64,000 nt of DNA from Bacteroidales bacterium (GCA_017479385.1 JAFVCE010000013.1:152526-216525); one strand, 5' to 3'. Numbered from the stretch's first letter, positions 1-11,900 are shown. Notes: generated from the letters alone by a model not told the origin. Made by a program: numbers and translations.

Positions 1-1
1 C

Positions 2-391
<390 letters not shown>

Positions 392-421
392 AAACGCCCA
401 ATCGGCGTGTTCAGAACAACC

Positions 422-465
422 AACCGCGGCGCTTCCCAAGGGGGAAGCGCCGCGGTTTATTATAA
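422..465 (+). terminator. Rho-independent terminator of eno
   Basis: A 16-bp perfect stem (422-437 with 442-457) around the tetraloop AAGG is followed by a short T/A-rich tail. It lies 31 bases after the enolase stop and just upstream of the nagB promoter. Confidence 0.85.
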
Positions 466-471
466 AAAAAA

Positions 472-501
472 TTGCCAATTCCGAAAAAAAATGTAAATTT
501 G
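472..501 (+). promoter_or_regulatory. Bacteroidota-type promoter of nagB
   Basis: TTG at 472-474 is separated by 19 bases from TAAATTTG at 494-501, matching the -33 and -7 elements of the Bacteroidota housekeeping sigma factor. It gives a leader of about 80 bases for nagB. Confidence 0.7.
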
Positions 502-589
502 CAAATTGTAATGATATTGTGAGAGAGCCTGTGGCGAAAGAAAGTGTGGAGTATATTAACCAACATATATAACTGTAAATCATATATTT

Positions 590-1411
590 ATGCGTGTAAT
601 AATTTCGAAAGATTACAACGAGATGTCTGTTTGGGCTGCCAACTATGTGGCCCAAAAAATCTTGGAATTCAATCCCACAGCGGAGCACCCCTTTGTCCTG
701 GGCTGCCCCACTGGCAGTTCGCCATTAGGACTCTATAAGCATCTTGTCGAGCTCAACCAGCGCGGCATTATCAGTTTCCGCAACGTGATAACATTCAATA
801 TGGACGAGTATGTCGGCCTCGACGTCAACCACCCCGAGAGTTACCATAGCTTTATGTGGACCAACTTCTTCGGCCACATCGACATCCGTCCCGAGAACGT
901 ACACATTCTCGACGGCAACGCCCCCGACCTCTTGGCCGAGTGTGCCAACTACGAGCGCATGATTACCGAAGCCGGTGGAATCGACCTCTTTATGGGCGGC
1001 GTGGGCCCAGACGGCCACATAGCCTTCAACGAGCCAGGGTCGAGCCTCACCTCGCGCACTCGTATCAAGACCCTTACAACCAATACAATACAGGCCAACT
1101 GTCGCTTTTTCGACAACGACGAATCGCAGGTGCCCAAACAAGCCCTCACCGTGGGCGTTGGTACCGTTATGGACGCCCGCGAGGTACTCATTCTCTGCAA
1201 TGGTCCAAAGAAAGCCCGCGCCCTGCACCACATGATTGAAAGCGGCGTGAACCATATGTGGACCTCCAGTATGTTGCAGATGCACCCCCACGCCACCGTG
1301 GTGTGCGACGAAGAGGCCACCGTTGAACTCAAAATAAGCACCTATCAGTATTTCAAAGATAAGCAGCAGATTGAAGGCACAGTAGACCGCTATTGCCACA
1401 TTTTCGATTAA
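590..1411 (+). CDS. nagB: Glucosamine-6-phosphate deaminase
   Basis: NagB converts glucosamine 6-phosphate to fructose 6-phosphate and ammonia, feeding amino sugars into glycolysis. The 273 residues match the usual hexameric enzyme length. Visible are the phosphate loop [12 protein letters not shown], the catalytic-base segment FNMDEYVGL, and the signature [18 protein letters not shown] with the active-site His and Glu. The C-terminal YQYFKD region is typical. The start at 590 agrees with the promoter about 90 bases upstream. The gene is followed after two bases by the DUF4954 gene, so the two are almost certainly co-transcribed and translationally coupled. Confidence 0.96.
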   Translation: MRVIISKDYNEMSVWAANYVAQKILEFNPTAEHPFVLGCPTGSSPLGLYKHLVELNQRGIISFRNVITFNMDEYVGLDVNHPESYHSFMWTNFFGHIDIRPENVHILDGNAPDLLAECANYERMITEAGGIDLFMGGVGPDGHIAFNEPGSSLTSRTRIKTLTTNTIQANCRFFDNDESQVPKQALTVGVGTVMDAREVLILCNGPKKARALHHMIESGVNHMWTSSMLQMHPHATVVCDEEATVELKISTYQYFKDKQQIEGTVDRYCHIFD

Positions 1412-1413
1412 CT

Positions 1414-3207
1414 ATGACCACCTACCGCAACCTCACTAACGCCGAGATAACCCGTCTCGAACAGCTGGGCAACTTTGCTGCCAACTGGCAGCAGGTGCGC
1501 GTAGCCGACCCCTTTGTGCCCGAATGTGTGCGCAACAACACCTTCGAGGGCGAAGTGGCAATCGGCTCCCTAACTATCGCTCGTACCGCCGACGGCGACC
1601 TCGAGTTGCCCGAAGGGGTATACAATTCGCTGCTGCGCAACGTCACCCTCGGCAACCACCCCACTGTGCACAACGTGCGCCACCTTTCGGGCTATACCAT
1701 TGGCCACAACGTGCTGCTTTTCAACATTGGCGAGATGACCGCCGCTGCCGACCCACACGCTGTGGCTTGGCTCGAACCGATGAACGAAAATGGCGGCCGC
1801 CGCATTCTGCCTTTCGGCGAGATGACGGTGGGCGATGCCTACCTTTGGGCACGCTACCGTGGCCGTACCCGCTTCGTAGAGCGCCTCGAGCAGTTCACTT
1901 TCGACCTCTTGAGCTCGCCCCAAGGCCGATATGGCAGGGTGGGGGACTGCTGCACGATTAAGAACACAGCCACGCTGCGCAACGTCATAGTGCGCTCCGA
2001 CGCCACCGACCCCACACGTATCGACACCTGCCTCGCGCTGACCGATGGCGTGGTGGGCCTCGGGTGCCGACTCGAGTTCGGCGTGGTGGCCTCGCGTTTC
2101 CTGCTCGGCGAGCATGTGCACCTTGAGTTTGGCCTGCGATTGAACGACACCGTGGTGGGCGACAACTCCACTCTGGCCCGTTGCGAGGTGGGCAACAGCA
2201 TTATCTTCCCCGCCCACGAGCAGCACCACAACAACTCGTTCCTCATCGCCGCCCTCGTCATGGGGCAAAGCAATGTGGCCGCCGGTGGCACTATTGGCAG
2301 CAACCACAACTCGCGCACCGCCGATGGCGAAATCAGTGCCGGTCGTGGCTTCTGGCCCGGCCTTTGCTGTTCGTTCAAGCACTCCAGTCGCTTTGCCAGC
2401 TACTGCCTGCTGGCCAAGGCCGACTATCCGGCCGAGCTCGACATTCGCCTGCCTTTTGCGCTGGTCAATAACAACACGGCCCTCGACCGCCTCGAGGTCA
2501 TGCCGGCCTATTGGTGGCTCTACAATATGTATGCCATGGACCGCAACAGTCGCAAGTTCGCGCAGCGCGACAAGCGTGTGCACAAGGCTCAGCACATCGA
2601 GTTCGACAACTTGGCACCCGACACGGCCGAAGAAATACTTGCTGCCATCGACCTCTTGCATTCGTGGGATAAAGGCGAGTCAGAGGTCGTGGCCCACGGC
2701 ATGGAGAAGAGCCACCGCCCAACCATCATCCTCAAAGCACGCGAAGGCCTCAAGGCCTACGCCGATATGTTGCTCTACTATGCCATGAAGACACTCGTTT
2801 CGGCCCACGACGGGCAGCTGCCGCCAGCCGCTTTGGGCGCTCAGCCGCGCGTGACGGAATGGGTAAACATTGGCGGGCAGATTGTGCCTAAGGCCGACAT
2901 AGACCAACTCATTGCCGACGTCGAGAGCGGCACAATCGGCAGTTGGGAGGGCGTCAACGCCCGTCTCGACGCCCTTTGGGCTGCCTACCCAGCCCAGCGC
3001 GCCGCCCACGCCTACGCCATAGCCTGCCGCCTCGAGGGGGTGCAGACAATAGATGAGGCGCGGTGGCAGACGCTCCTTGACCGCTATGCCGACCTGCAAG
3101 CCTATGTGGCTGCCCAGGTTAAACTAACCCGCAGCAAAGACGATGCCAACCCCTATCGTGCCATGACCTATTTCGACGCCGAAGAGCGCGCCGCCGTCAT
3201 GGCCTAG
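1414..3207 (+). CDS. DUF4954 family protein (hexapeptide/beta-helix-like)
   Basis: A 597-residue protein of the Bacteroidota family DUF4954. The start MTTYRN at 1414 is preferred over the ATG at 1393, which lies inside nagB. The middle (about residues 90-330) is rich in short Ile/Val-x-x-N/D-G-type turns such as AGGTIGSNHNSR and EVGNSIIFPAHEQ, suggesting a left-handed beta-helix like that of acyl- or nucleotidyltransferases. The C-terminal 250 residues look helical. No signal peptide is visible. Its position two bases behind nagB suggests a role in amino-sugar or sugar-nucleotide metabolism, but that is inference from context; no biochemical function is known to me. Confidence 0.85.
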   Translation: MTTYRNLTNAEITRLEQLGNFAANWQQVRVADPFVPECVRNNTFEGEVAIGSLTIARTADGDLELPEGVYNSLLRNVTLGNHPTVHNVRHLSGYTIGHNVLLFNIGEMTAAADPHAVAWLEPMNENGGRRILPFGEMTVGDAYLWARYRGRTRFVERLEQFTFDLLSSPQGRYGRVGDCCTIKNTATLRNVIVRSDATDPTRIDTCLALTDGVVGLGCRLEFGVVASRFLLGEHVHLEFGLRLNDTVVGDNSTLARCEVGNSIIFPAHEQHHNNSFLIAALVMGQSNVAAGGTIGSNHNSRTADGEISAGRGFWPGLCCSFKHSSRFASYCLLAKADYPAELDIRLPFALVNNNTALDRLEVMPAYWWLYNMYAMDRNSRKFAQRDKRVHKAQHIEFDNLAPDTAEEILAAIDLLHSWDKGESEVVAHGMEKSHRPTIILKAREGLKAYADMLLYYAMKTLVSAHDGQLPPAALGAQPRVTEWVNIGGQIVPKADIDQLIADVESGTIGSWEGVNARLDALWAAYPAQRAAHAYAIACRLEGVQTIDEARWQTLLDRYADLQAYVAAQVKLTRSKDDANPYRAMTYFDAEERAAVMA

Positions 3208-3247
3208 CATAATCCTTCACCCATCGGGCACCGCTCGCCCGAGGGTG

Positions 3248-3326
3248 GGGGAGTAGTGGGCTTCGGGCTGTTAATAACTTGTTCATAGGACGATGTTAAT
3301 ACGACCTTAACCCCTCCTTAACCCGA
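3248..3326 (-). repeat. Interspersed intergenic repeat, copy 1 (left arm of 79-bp inverted pair)
   Basis: Read on the minus strand this copy matches copy 2 at 29848-29926 with 7 mismatches in 79. It carries the core GGGGTTAAGGTCGTATT shared by all seven copies, followed by the variant tail ATTAACATCGTCCT. It lies downstream of the minus-strand lipoprotein gene. Confidence 0.85.
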
Positions 3327-3340
3327 CTCTGACCCCAAAC

Positions 3341-3401
3341 TAAAAAACTCCAGAAAGTCTGGAGTTTTTTTGTTCGCGGGGCCCGGATAGTCCGGGCTTT
3401 T
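3341..3401. terminator. Tandem hairpin terminators between convergent genes
   Basis: Hairpin one is ACTCCAGA/TCTGGAGT (3347-3354 with 3358-3365) flanked by A and T runs, so it can work on both strands. Hairpin two is GCCCGGA/TCCGGGC (3381-3387 with 3391-3397) followed by TTTT on the plus strand. They separate the DUF4954 gene from the leftward lipoprotein gene. Confidence 0.8.
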
Positions 3402-3415
3402 CGTGGGGGAGTGGG

Positions 3416-5743
3416 TTACTTTGCCGTAGGCAGAGTGTAGGTGGTCAGTATTGGGCGGTAGTCGTCGGATGCTGCTTCCATCCATAGGTCCCAGTCGTCG
3501 TGGCTTGCAGCTTGTTCGTTAAGCAGGTAGAGCAGCCCCTCGGAGGTTGCGTTGAAGTCGGTCGTTGAACTTTTGCTGGTTATGCCGTCCTGCGTGTCGT
3601 CAATAAGAAAGCAGTTCTCGAACGTGCAGGTGCCGCTTTTGCTGCCGTAGAAGCTGCGGTGTGGGGTCGTGAGCTCGTAGCAGTAGCAGTTTCGTATGGT
3701 GCCGCCGGTCATGTTGCCCACAAAGCCGCCATCGGTACCCATGGTCCCGAGGCGCTGGGTGTGGGGGATATAGGTGTAGCAGTTCTCGATAGTGCCGCCG
3801 GCCATGCTGCCCACTATGCCGCCTATGGCTGTTGCAGAAGCGTCGTTGATAAGTTGCAGGGCGACAATATCGTTGTCGACATAGCTGTTGCGAATAATGG
3901 CCGACGCGCCCGACTGTTCGGCCACCAAGCCGCCTACCAGGTTGCCCTTCAGCAAGGCTGACGAGCTGCAGTGGTCTATTGTGCCCTGGTTGGTGTGGGC
4001 AATGCTGCCCACGTGGCCGTTGGTGAATATGCTGGCCGTTTCGCCCAATGAGCAGTGCTCGATGGTGCCGGTGTTGGTGTTGTTGTAGACTATGCCTCCC
4101 CACGAGGTTGTGGAGGTCGTGGTATAGGTGGTGGCAAAGTAGCAGTCGCGCACAGTGCCGGCGTTGTTGTAGCACACGCCAGCCACGTTCTGGGCTTGGG
4201 TAACGGCCATCTGCGTGGCGGTGTAGCAGCGCTCGATGGTGCCGTTGTTGGTGTAGCAAATGCCGGCCACGTTGCGGCTGGCGCCTACCGCCATCCGTGC
4301 CTTGCAGCCCGAGCCGCTAATGGTGCCGTTGTTGGTGTAGCAAATGCCGGCCAGGTTGCCGTTGTCGTGGGTTATGGAGCCATTGCCAGCGTGCAAAATC
4401 TCGCAGTTTTCGATAACGCCGTTGTTGGTGGCGCAGAAGGGGGAGAAGGTGCTTCCGCTCGATGAGGCGTTGCGTTTAACAACAATGCCGCTCACTGTGC
4501 CACCCTCGGCAATGGAGGTGAAGAGCGGATAGGAACTGTTGTTGGTAATGCCTTTGACGTTGCCGACGGGCACGTTGGCGTAGTCGCTCAGGTGGCCTAT
4601 GAAGTCTCTTATGCCCTCCCAGGGTTGAGTCGAGTTGTTGAGCACGATGTCGGTGCGCATAAGGCGGAAGTAGGTGTCTTTCGTCACCTCCTGGTTGTTG
4701 ATGTATACTTTGCCGCCCACGGGGTTGTTGAAGCAGTCTTGCAGGTATTTGAGGTCCTTGTAGGTGTAGATTTTGAAGGGGCGAATGGCGTCGCCGTTGC
4801 CCACCAGGCCGGGCGTTGCCTCGCCGTCGCCCGACTTGACCCACTTGCTGATGCCGAACGCGTTGATGTAGGTTATGCCGCGGCGGCGAATGGGCACGGG
4901 GAGGCTTTTGGCATATTGGTATTCGTCGGTGGTATAGACGGTCATGGTGAGGTCGTAGTCAACAGCTTGGTTCTCGCCGTTTGAGGCTGGCAACACAAGG
5001 TAGAAGCTGCGCAGCGAGTCGTGGTCGAGCAGCACCCCGTCGCCACAATCGATGGTGATAGTATTGGCGTTGCCACCCACAGGTTTGGGGTTGGCGGTGT
5101 TGTAGTCTTTAACATTGAAGAGGCCCGCGATGTTTTTGCTCGAGGTGAAGACGATTTTCTTCACCGTGTGGGGGTCGGAGTTGTTGAAGAGCTGGAAGCG
5201 CGCAATGCCACCCAGGGCGTAGAACTTGAGGTTGAACTTTGATTGGGGGTCGTCGTCGCCGCCATACCAGGCCACCATTGGGTAGGAGTTTTGGGCAAAG
5301 GTGTGGTCGGTGCGCAGCGGCTGCTCGGTAGGCAGGTTGATGAAGACCTGCGAAAAGGTGTTCGAGCTGCCACCATCGCCTTTGATGATGTTGTCTTTGT
5401 TGTAGGGGTAGAGGCCCAGAAACGCGGTCGAGCCTTCGGGCAGCGAGGTGACGAAAGCGGCGTTGTAGATGTCGAAATCGGTGCCTGCGTCGGGAATTTT
5501 GAGCCAGCCGTTGTTGCCCTCGTCGCCCTCGGTGGTGAGGTTGGAGCCCATGCTTATAAGTTCGCCAAACTCGAAGTGGATGTAGAACTCGTCTTGCAGA
5601 TAGACTTTGGTTGTGTTCTGGTCGGTGGCGGGCTGCTCGATTTCGGAGGTGAAGTCGAAGTTGACGTTTTCGACATTGTGGTGGCAGGCTGCCAGCAGCA
5701 AAACGAGGGCTACAAGTATCGGTGTTACGAAGCGTTTGTTCAT
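3416..5743 (-). CDS. Large lipoprotein with fimbrillin-like N-terminus and GLUG-like repeats
   Basis: The start at 5743 (MNKRF) gives a clear lipoprotein signal ending LVLLLAAC; the longer GTG-started frame upstream lacks any signal. The mature protein is about 755 residues. Its first 300 residues (KVYLQDEFYIHFEF, then FNLKFYALGGIARFQLFN) resemble the fimbrillin/Mfa-like fold of Bacteroidota pilus and accessory lipoproteins. From about residue 400 it carries repeated GLUG-like units such as AGICYTNNGTIERCY and GGIVGSMAGGTIENCYT, each about 25-35 residues, probably forming a beta-solenoid. I see no acidic run directly after the lipid cysteine. It is the last gene of the leftward giant-gene operon, 20 bases behind a 62-residue gene, so a surface role with the giant protein is likely. 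The fimbrillin assignment is moderate. Confidence 0.7.
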   Translation of the reverse strand: MNKRFVTPILVALVLLLAACHHNVENVNFDFTSEIEQPATDQNTTKVYLQDEFYIHFEFGELISMGSNLTTEGDEGNNGWLKIPDAGTDFDIYNAAFVTSLPEGSTAFLGLYPYNKDNIIKGDGGSSNTFSQVFINLPTEQPLRTDHTFAQNSYPMVAWYGGDDDPQSKFNLKFYALGGIARFQLFNNSDPHTVKKIVFTSSKNIAGLFNVKDYNTANPKPVGGNANTITIDCGDGVLLDHDSLRSFYLVLPASNGENQAVDYDLTMTVYTTDEYQYAKSLPVPIRRRGITYINAFGISKWVKSGDGEATPGLVGNGDAIRPFKIYTYKDLKYLQDCFNNPVGGKVYINNQEVTKDTYFRLMRTDIVLNNSTQPWEGIRDFIGHLSDYANVPVGNVKGITNNSSYPLFTSIAEGGTVSGIVVKRNASSSGSTFSPFCATNNGVIENCEILHAGNGSITHDNGNLAGICYTNNGTISGSGCKARMAVGASRNVAGICYTNNGTIERCYTATQMAVTQAQNVAGVCYNNAGTVRDCYFATTYTTTSTTSWGGIVYNNTNTGTIEHCSLGETASIFTNGHVGSIAHTNQGTIDHCSSSALLKGNLVGGLVAEQSGASAIIRNSYVDNDIVALQLINDASATAIGGIVGSMAGGTIENCYTYIPHTQRLGTMGTDGGFVGNMTGGTIRNCYCYELTTPHRSFYGSKSGTCTFENCFLIDDTQDGITSKSSTTDFNATSEGLLYLLNEQAASHDDWDLWMEAASDDYRPILTTYTLPTAK

Positions 5744-5763
5744 GGCGAGTGGTGGTTGAAAGT

Positions 5764-5952
5764 TTATTCCCAGTAAACGGCGTCGAACTCGCCGTCGTTG
5801 GTATATTCGGTTACCTCCTCCGACGTGCGGTAGTTGAAGAGTTTCTCTTCCTCGGAGTTCTGGTCTATGTCGAAGCCTACCGAGGCAGCAAAGCCACGCT
5901 CGGTGGCGTAGGTGTAGCACTCTATGGTGGGTCGCGAGTAAGGTCGTTTCAT
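5764..5952 (-). CDS. Small 62-residue protein between giant T9SS cargo and lipoprotein
   Basis: The frame starts at MKRPYSRPTI (ATG at 5952), five bases after the stop of the giant gene, and stops 20 bases before the lipoprotein start. The protein is acidic in its second half (QNSEEEKLFNYR, YTNDGEFDAVYWE), has one Cys, and has no signal peptide or membrane segment. The longer frame to 6546 is a shadow of the giant gene. Its tight spacing on both sides argues that it is translated, coupled to its neighbours. I do not recognise a family and assign no function. Confidence 0.6.
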   Translation of the reverse strand: MKRPYSRPTIECYTYATERGFAASVGFDIDQNSEEEKLFNYRTSEEVTEYTNDGEFDAVYWE

Positions 5953-5957
5953 GGCTT

Positions 5958-8900
5958 TCAGAGTTTTACGATTTTTTGAATGGTTACGCCGAGTGGTGAG
6001 TGTACGCGTAGGTAGTAGGCGCCCGAAGCGCGCTGGGTGAGGTCTATGGTGATTGTGGGTTCGCCCTCGGCAAGGTAGTCTTGCAGGCGGCGGCCCTCGG
6101 TAGAGTAGAGTTCGACGTGGGTCATGCCCTCGGCCTCGACGGTGATGGCGTCGACCGTCGGGTTGGGGTAGACGCTGACGCTGAGCTGCTGGGTTGGGGT
6201 AGCAATGGGTGTGTGCGGCTCGTCGTTGTGGGTCACCGTGTCGGTAAAGGTCAGGGTGAGCGTCACAACGCTGTCGCAGCCATAGAGGGTGTGGAGTGTG
6301 TCGGTAAGGGTGATGGTGGCCGAGCCGAGGCTGTCGACCGTGGCTTGGAGCAGCTGGGCCTCGGTGCGCGACACGTGGAAGCCATAGCCCGTGTAGGACT
6401 GGTCGACGTAGGCCGAATCCTCGAAGCGAGTCTCGGCACCGTGGTGTATGCGGATTATGGCTGCCACGGTGCTGTCTACCATACGAGTGCTGTCTATAAC
6501 AGAGTAGGTGGCCACGGTGTTGTTGGTGTAGACCGTACCGTTCCATTCGGCGCTCTCGCAGCCGTCTACAATAATGCTGTCGCCAGTCACTGGCACCAGG
6601 TCGGGTTCGCCAAAGAGCGGATAGCCATAGTTGCGGTACTCGAGGTCGCTGCGCCAGGTGCGGTAGTCGCCACCCTGTTCGTTGTGGTTGCGCACCCAGA
6701 TGTTGAGGGCCTGGGTGAGGTTGCGAGCGCCGTCGACTCTGCGGTCGAGCACCACGTGGTTGGTGCGTCCGCTGAAGGTGGCTGTGTTGTCTATGGTGGC
6801 GTTGAGGCGGCGTGTGCCAACGGCGACCTTGGCGTCGGTAGCAGCGTAGTAGTTGTTGGTAGCTGCGGCGTTAGTGCTGAGCACAGCGCCAACAGCACCC
6901 GACGAGGTCTGGCCGTCGATGTCGCCAAACACATAGTTGTTTTCGATAAGTGTGTTGTCGGCATAGCCCACCACGCCACCAACACGTTGCGAGCGGTGGT
7001 CGGCCACAAAGCGTATGTAGTTGTTGGCCACAACCGAGGGGTTGCCGTCGCGTTTGGCGCGGCGACTGGCCGGGGCTGTGCCGTCGAGATAGCCAGCCGC
7101 GCCGCCTACGTAGAGGCCTTCCATGCGCGAGAGGTTTCCAACGCCGTTGTTCTCGATTCGGGTCGAGGTGCCGTAGCCCACCACGCCGCCACAGAATATG
7201 GCGTCGCCCAAGAACTTGACGTTGCTGGTGTTGCCACTGATGCGTGTTTCGTCGGCTTTGCCCACCATACCGCCACTGGTGTAGTGGGTGGTGAGGAGGC
7301 TGGTGTATTTGTCGTCGAGCGGACCAGCGCCACCGTTGCTCTCGACTTTACAATCTGTGATTTCGGTGCGGTAGGTGTAGGCGGCTATGCCTCCCACAAA
7401 TTGTGAGCCGTGTACCACCTCGGCCTCGAGGGCTATGTTTTTGATTTCGGCCGAGTCGAGGAAGGCAAAGAAGCCAGCATAGTCCATATTGGGCTCGTTG
7501 ACGATGATGTTGCGGATGGTGACGGGCGAAGCTGCGGGGGTGGTAGTGGCCTCGTCGCTGCCAACGCCAATGAAGTGGCCGCGGAAGCGGTGTTGCGTGG
7601 TGCCAACGGGGGTCCAAAGGTGGTTGCGCATATCGTAGCCCTCGGCCTTGTCGTGTAGGTAGACGTTGTTGAAGAAGAACGAGCGGATTTGGGTGTTGTT
7701 ATGTCCGTTGACAACGCTGATGAACCATGCGAGGCCATTTTCATTATATATATGCACGTCGCCGTTATAGGCGGTTACGTAGCCGGCCTTGGTCGAGGGG
7801 GCTTGTGCGGCGTCGTCGACGGTGTAGGACGGCACTGTTGGGCGCGAGGTGTAGTTGTATTCGGTGCTGTAGGTGGCGCCGGCTTTGGCGGTGTCTCTTA
7901 TGGCGTTAACCCAGTAGGAGTCGGGACCGTAGTAGGCAGTGACGCTGGTGCTGCGGGCCGGCACAACGAAGGTGGTTGGGCTGGCATAGTAGGGGTCGAA
8001 GTCCCACATTATGAACTTGTTGTCGCCCAAAGCGCGAGTGGCGAGCTGAATTACCTCGCCTTCGCAGAAGAAGAGGTCTTCGAGTTCGTGGCGGTTTTCG
8101 TCAACCTGCTGGTAGATGTAGTCGTTGTCGGAGCCATCAATTTTGGCCGAGATGGTGCCTTGGGTGCGGTCGGTCCACACCATGGGGGTGATGGTGATGG
8201 CTTTGTAGTAGCGTGTGCCTTTGACGATGGTGCTAACTGTGTTTTCGGCCGAGGGAGAGAGCTTTTCGCCCGAGGCTACAACGTTGTCTTTGCTCGTCCA
8301 GTTGGCCTCGGTAGAGGTGCGTGGGCTTGGGGCTTCATGGTATTCTTCCTTATAAAATCCAGGCTCGATGCTGGTAGAAGTTGACTTGTTGAGGGTTATT
8401 TCGATTTGTTTCTGCAGTTGGCAGCCGGCCACATCGGAGGCGGTTACGGTGTAGTTGAGCACCTTGATACGCGATGTGTGACCCATATCGATATGGCTGG
8501 TGGTGAAAGTGTCGGCAATGGCGTATCGGTAGTTGGTGTAGTCGTGTTTGTCTATGTTGTTGTCCATATTGATGTTGGTGCCGCCCTTGACTTTTGCGGG
8601 ATAGGTGTTGTCGTCGTCGGTCCAATTGTATGTGTAGGGGAAGAAGCCGCCCATGACGCTGTAGACTATGCGCTCGCCGCCAGCGGGGCAGGTGGCTTGG
8701 TCGTCGGGAAGGTATTGCAGCACGTCTGTAGGTGTAATGTCGCTACCGGCAATGAGCGGAGTTGACGACGCCAACTGGTGCTGGAAGGTGGCGCAACGGT
8801 GCAGATACATGGTGTTGGGCTCGATGGCTTCGGTGAAGAGGGTGCGGTAGGCTGGGTTGTCGGGTATGAAGTTTCTGGCATCCATGGCTTTTTGCAGTTT

Positions 8901-11900
8901 GGTGCCAGGGCTGCGTACAATCTGAATGGTATCGCGCAAAATGCCAGTTATGTTGCCAATTTCGCCGGGGAACCATTTGCTGATGCCAATGCGGGTGGTG
9001 GCGGCAAGGTCTTCGTCGACAAGGATGACGTCGCTGATTTGGTCGTCTTTGACAATTTCGTCGCTCGCGCCCTTATAGGTGCGATTGAGTAGAACGTTGG
9101 CTTGAAGCTCGTTTTTCATTGCGTCGGGGTCGAACTGGTAGCGCAGGTTCTCATCATCTTTGTTTTTGTAGAAGTCGAAGTACTTGGTGTTGGCCACCGT
9201 GGTGCCGCAACCTGTTGTGCTGATGGTTTGAGGCATGATGTAGTTGTCGGTGATGAGTATGCGCGACGTTTTGGCCGAAGGCTTGATTTGCAGTATGCCT
9301 TGGTCGATGTGGACTGCGCCGTTTTGCGGATGGGCTTCGTGATTGTTGTCGAAGGCGGCCTCGGTGTTGTGGGTGATGGTAATGTTGTTGATGAGCGTGA
9401 CGGTGGCGCCTTGCGAAATGCAGAATGCGCTGCCAGGCCCCACATAGTCGGTGCCGGTGCGGTAGCCGTTCTGGCCTGGAACGTAGCCGTTGTAGTTGTT
9501 TTCGATATCTACGCCGTTGAGGAGCTCGACATTGGCGTGGTCGGTGACTTGTAGTATGGGTCCGAAGGCAACATTGGTGTCGGCATATTTCTTGCCGTTG
9601 TCGTAGGGGTTGTAGAGCTCTGGACCGATGTTAGTACGACTCCAACCCATGCTTGACCCGTCGAAACTGATGTTCTTGGCAGAGAATTTTGCGTACTTGC
9701 CTTTGACCTCGATGAGGGGGCCTCGATAGACACCACACTCGCCAGGTAGGTCTTTGTGGTGGCCGAAGTAGCGGATGATGGGGAGTGGTGTGTAGTCGGT
9801 GCCGCTAATGGCGAGTTCGGCTATGTTGTCGGTGCCATCGATGACGTATTTATCCATAATGGCAATGACGTCGCCCTCTTGGTAGATACGGCGGATGGCC
9901 GTGTAGAGGTTGTTGACATATTTTGTTGGGCGTTTGCCGATGTCGGGGTCGTTGAAGTCGGTGGCTGGTAGCCAGTCATATTCGTAGCTGTCGTCGTCGC
10001 AGTCGCAGTTGCGTCGGAAGTGGTCGGTTGAGGCTACGTAGATGGTGTCGCCATTTCTGCGTACTTTGACGTTGAGTGTGATTTTGAATTCGGTTAGTTT
10101 TGAGCCGGCTTCGCTGAGCATGGTTAGAGTGGCTTTGCCGACATAGCCTTTCTTGTCGACATCGGGGTAGATGTTTTCGCCGTTGAAGTGGAGCGTGGCT
10201 TCGAGCGCTGAAAGTCCACGGCCGTCGAGTTTGCCGAGATGGAGACCACGGTCGGCGACGTAGCCCTCTTTGTCGACGTGGCTGAGGTCGATAGCCACAG
10301 GGGCGGAGTAGGCTCCAGCGCTAATTTTTTCTGAGGTGCTGAGCGAGGTTTTGCTGTCGCGTGCGGCAGAGAGGAAGTTGACTGGTTCGTCGACATAGAT
10401 GATGGGCCAACCTATGTTGTTCTCGATGTCGCTCGAAATGTTGTCGGTGGGCCATATGGTGAGGCCGAATAGGTTGTTGTCGGCCGAGGCGATGATTACG
10501 TTGGTGTCTTCTACCAAGATGAAGCGGTTCGCGGCTGGAGCCACGTCGGTGGTTTGCAGTTCGCCGCTACCGTCGTCCTGGGTGGGTACCCAAGTTATAT
10601 CTTTGATATATATATCGCTCGATTCGAGTGTGGCAGGGAGTATGATTTTGCGGGTAAAGGTGTTGCGTCGGCCTTCGTTATAGATGGCGAGTACTTCGTC
10701 CTCCATGTCGCGGAACTCTTCGATTATGGTCGAGATGGTTACCACCACGTCTACATTGCCTATATCGACAGGTGTGCGGACGCCCCCTTCGAGCGTATAT
10801 TCTTTGAGCGAGAAGGTTACGGTGCCGAGCATGGTGTTGCTGAAAGTGGAGTCGTAGAGCATGTAGAGGTTCATCTCGGGTTGAGTTTGCGAGTGGTCGG
10901 CTACCATGGCCGAAGCGTAGTTGGCGTTGATGCTGACGTTGGCGTTACCCGAGAGTATGGTTTGGCCGGTGGCTGTGATGGAGCCAGGCAGGGTGGGGTA
11001 GGTGTTGCCAAAGTTTTTGCCCGAGGTGAGCAGTAGGCCGAAAGTGCCATTGGGGTCGTTTGCAATGGCGTCGACATCGACCAGGGCGTTGGCAGGCACG
11101 CCCGTTTCGAGGGGCAGCACGCGCCATTGACCGTTGGCACTGTTGTCGGGGTCGTAGGGATATTGACCATAGTCGTGCCAGTCGCCGTTGGTGGCGTCGT
11201 GGTTGATAACGTTGTTCCAGTTGCCTGGGTCCCAAGTGACGTCGGTGAGAGTGAGGTTATTGTTTTCGGTGCTGAGGGTAATGGCTCCATCGAGCTCGTA
11301 CCAGTGTCCGTCCTCGGTTGGTGGCAAGGTGAGTACGGCCGAAGCCATAGAGAACTTATATTTCTCGCCATTACGCTCGAGGAGGAGTGGCTTGTTGACT
11401 TCGGGGTCCATCTTTGGAGAGCTGGGGTTAGAGTGAGCCAAGACCACGGTGTAGCGTGTGCGGCGACCGTCGCCTACGGCCCAAACGCGATAGCTGCTTT
11501 GGTAGTTGTGGTAGGGCAATTCGCTTTGATTGCAGTTCTCGCCAGAGCAGTTGGTCCAGCTGACTGAAGTGTTGTCTATCGCGCCGCCAACGCCGTTGCC
11601 CAGTTCGTTCTCTGTGTTGCAGTCTGAGAGAAATCCGCCGTCGGTAGTATTACGAGAGTTAGAGCCGTTGGGCACTTTGAAGCGGGCGGTGACCACTGCA
11701 TTGGTGTTGGGTTCGGCTTCGAGGAAAGCAAATCCGCGCACCAAGCCGTATACGCCACCGGTCTTGTCTTGATAAGAGGCGAGTTTGTCGGGATACTGCA
11801 CGTCGATGTTGGTGCCGTTGTTGACCAAGATAGCGGTGTAGCGATGGTCGTCGGTGTTGTCGACATAGCCAAGCTTGGTGCAGATGTCGCGCGTTTCGTC

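Noticed and set aside
1570-2661. 363-codon minus-strand frame inside the DUF4954 gene
   Set aside because: A shadow frame; DUF4954 on the plus strand is recognisable and continuous with nagB.
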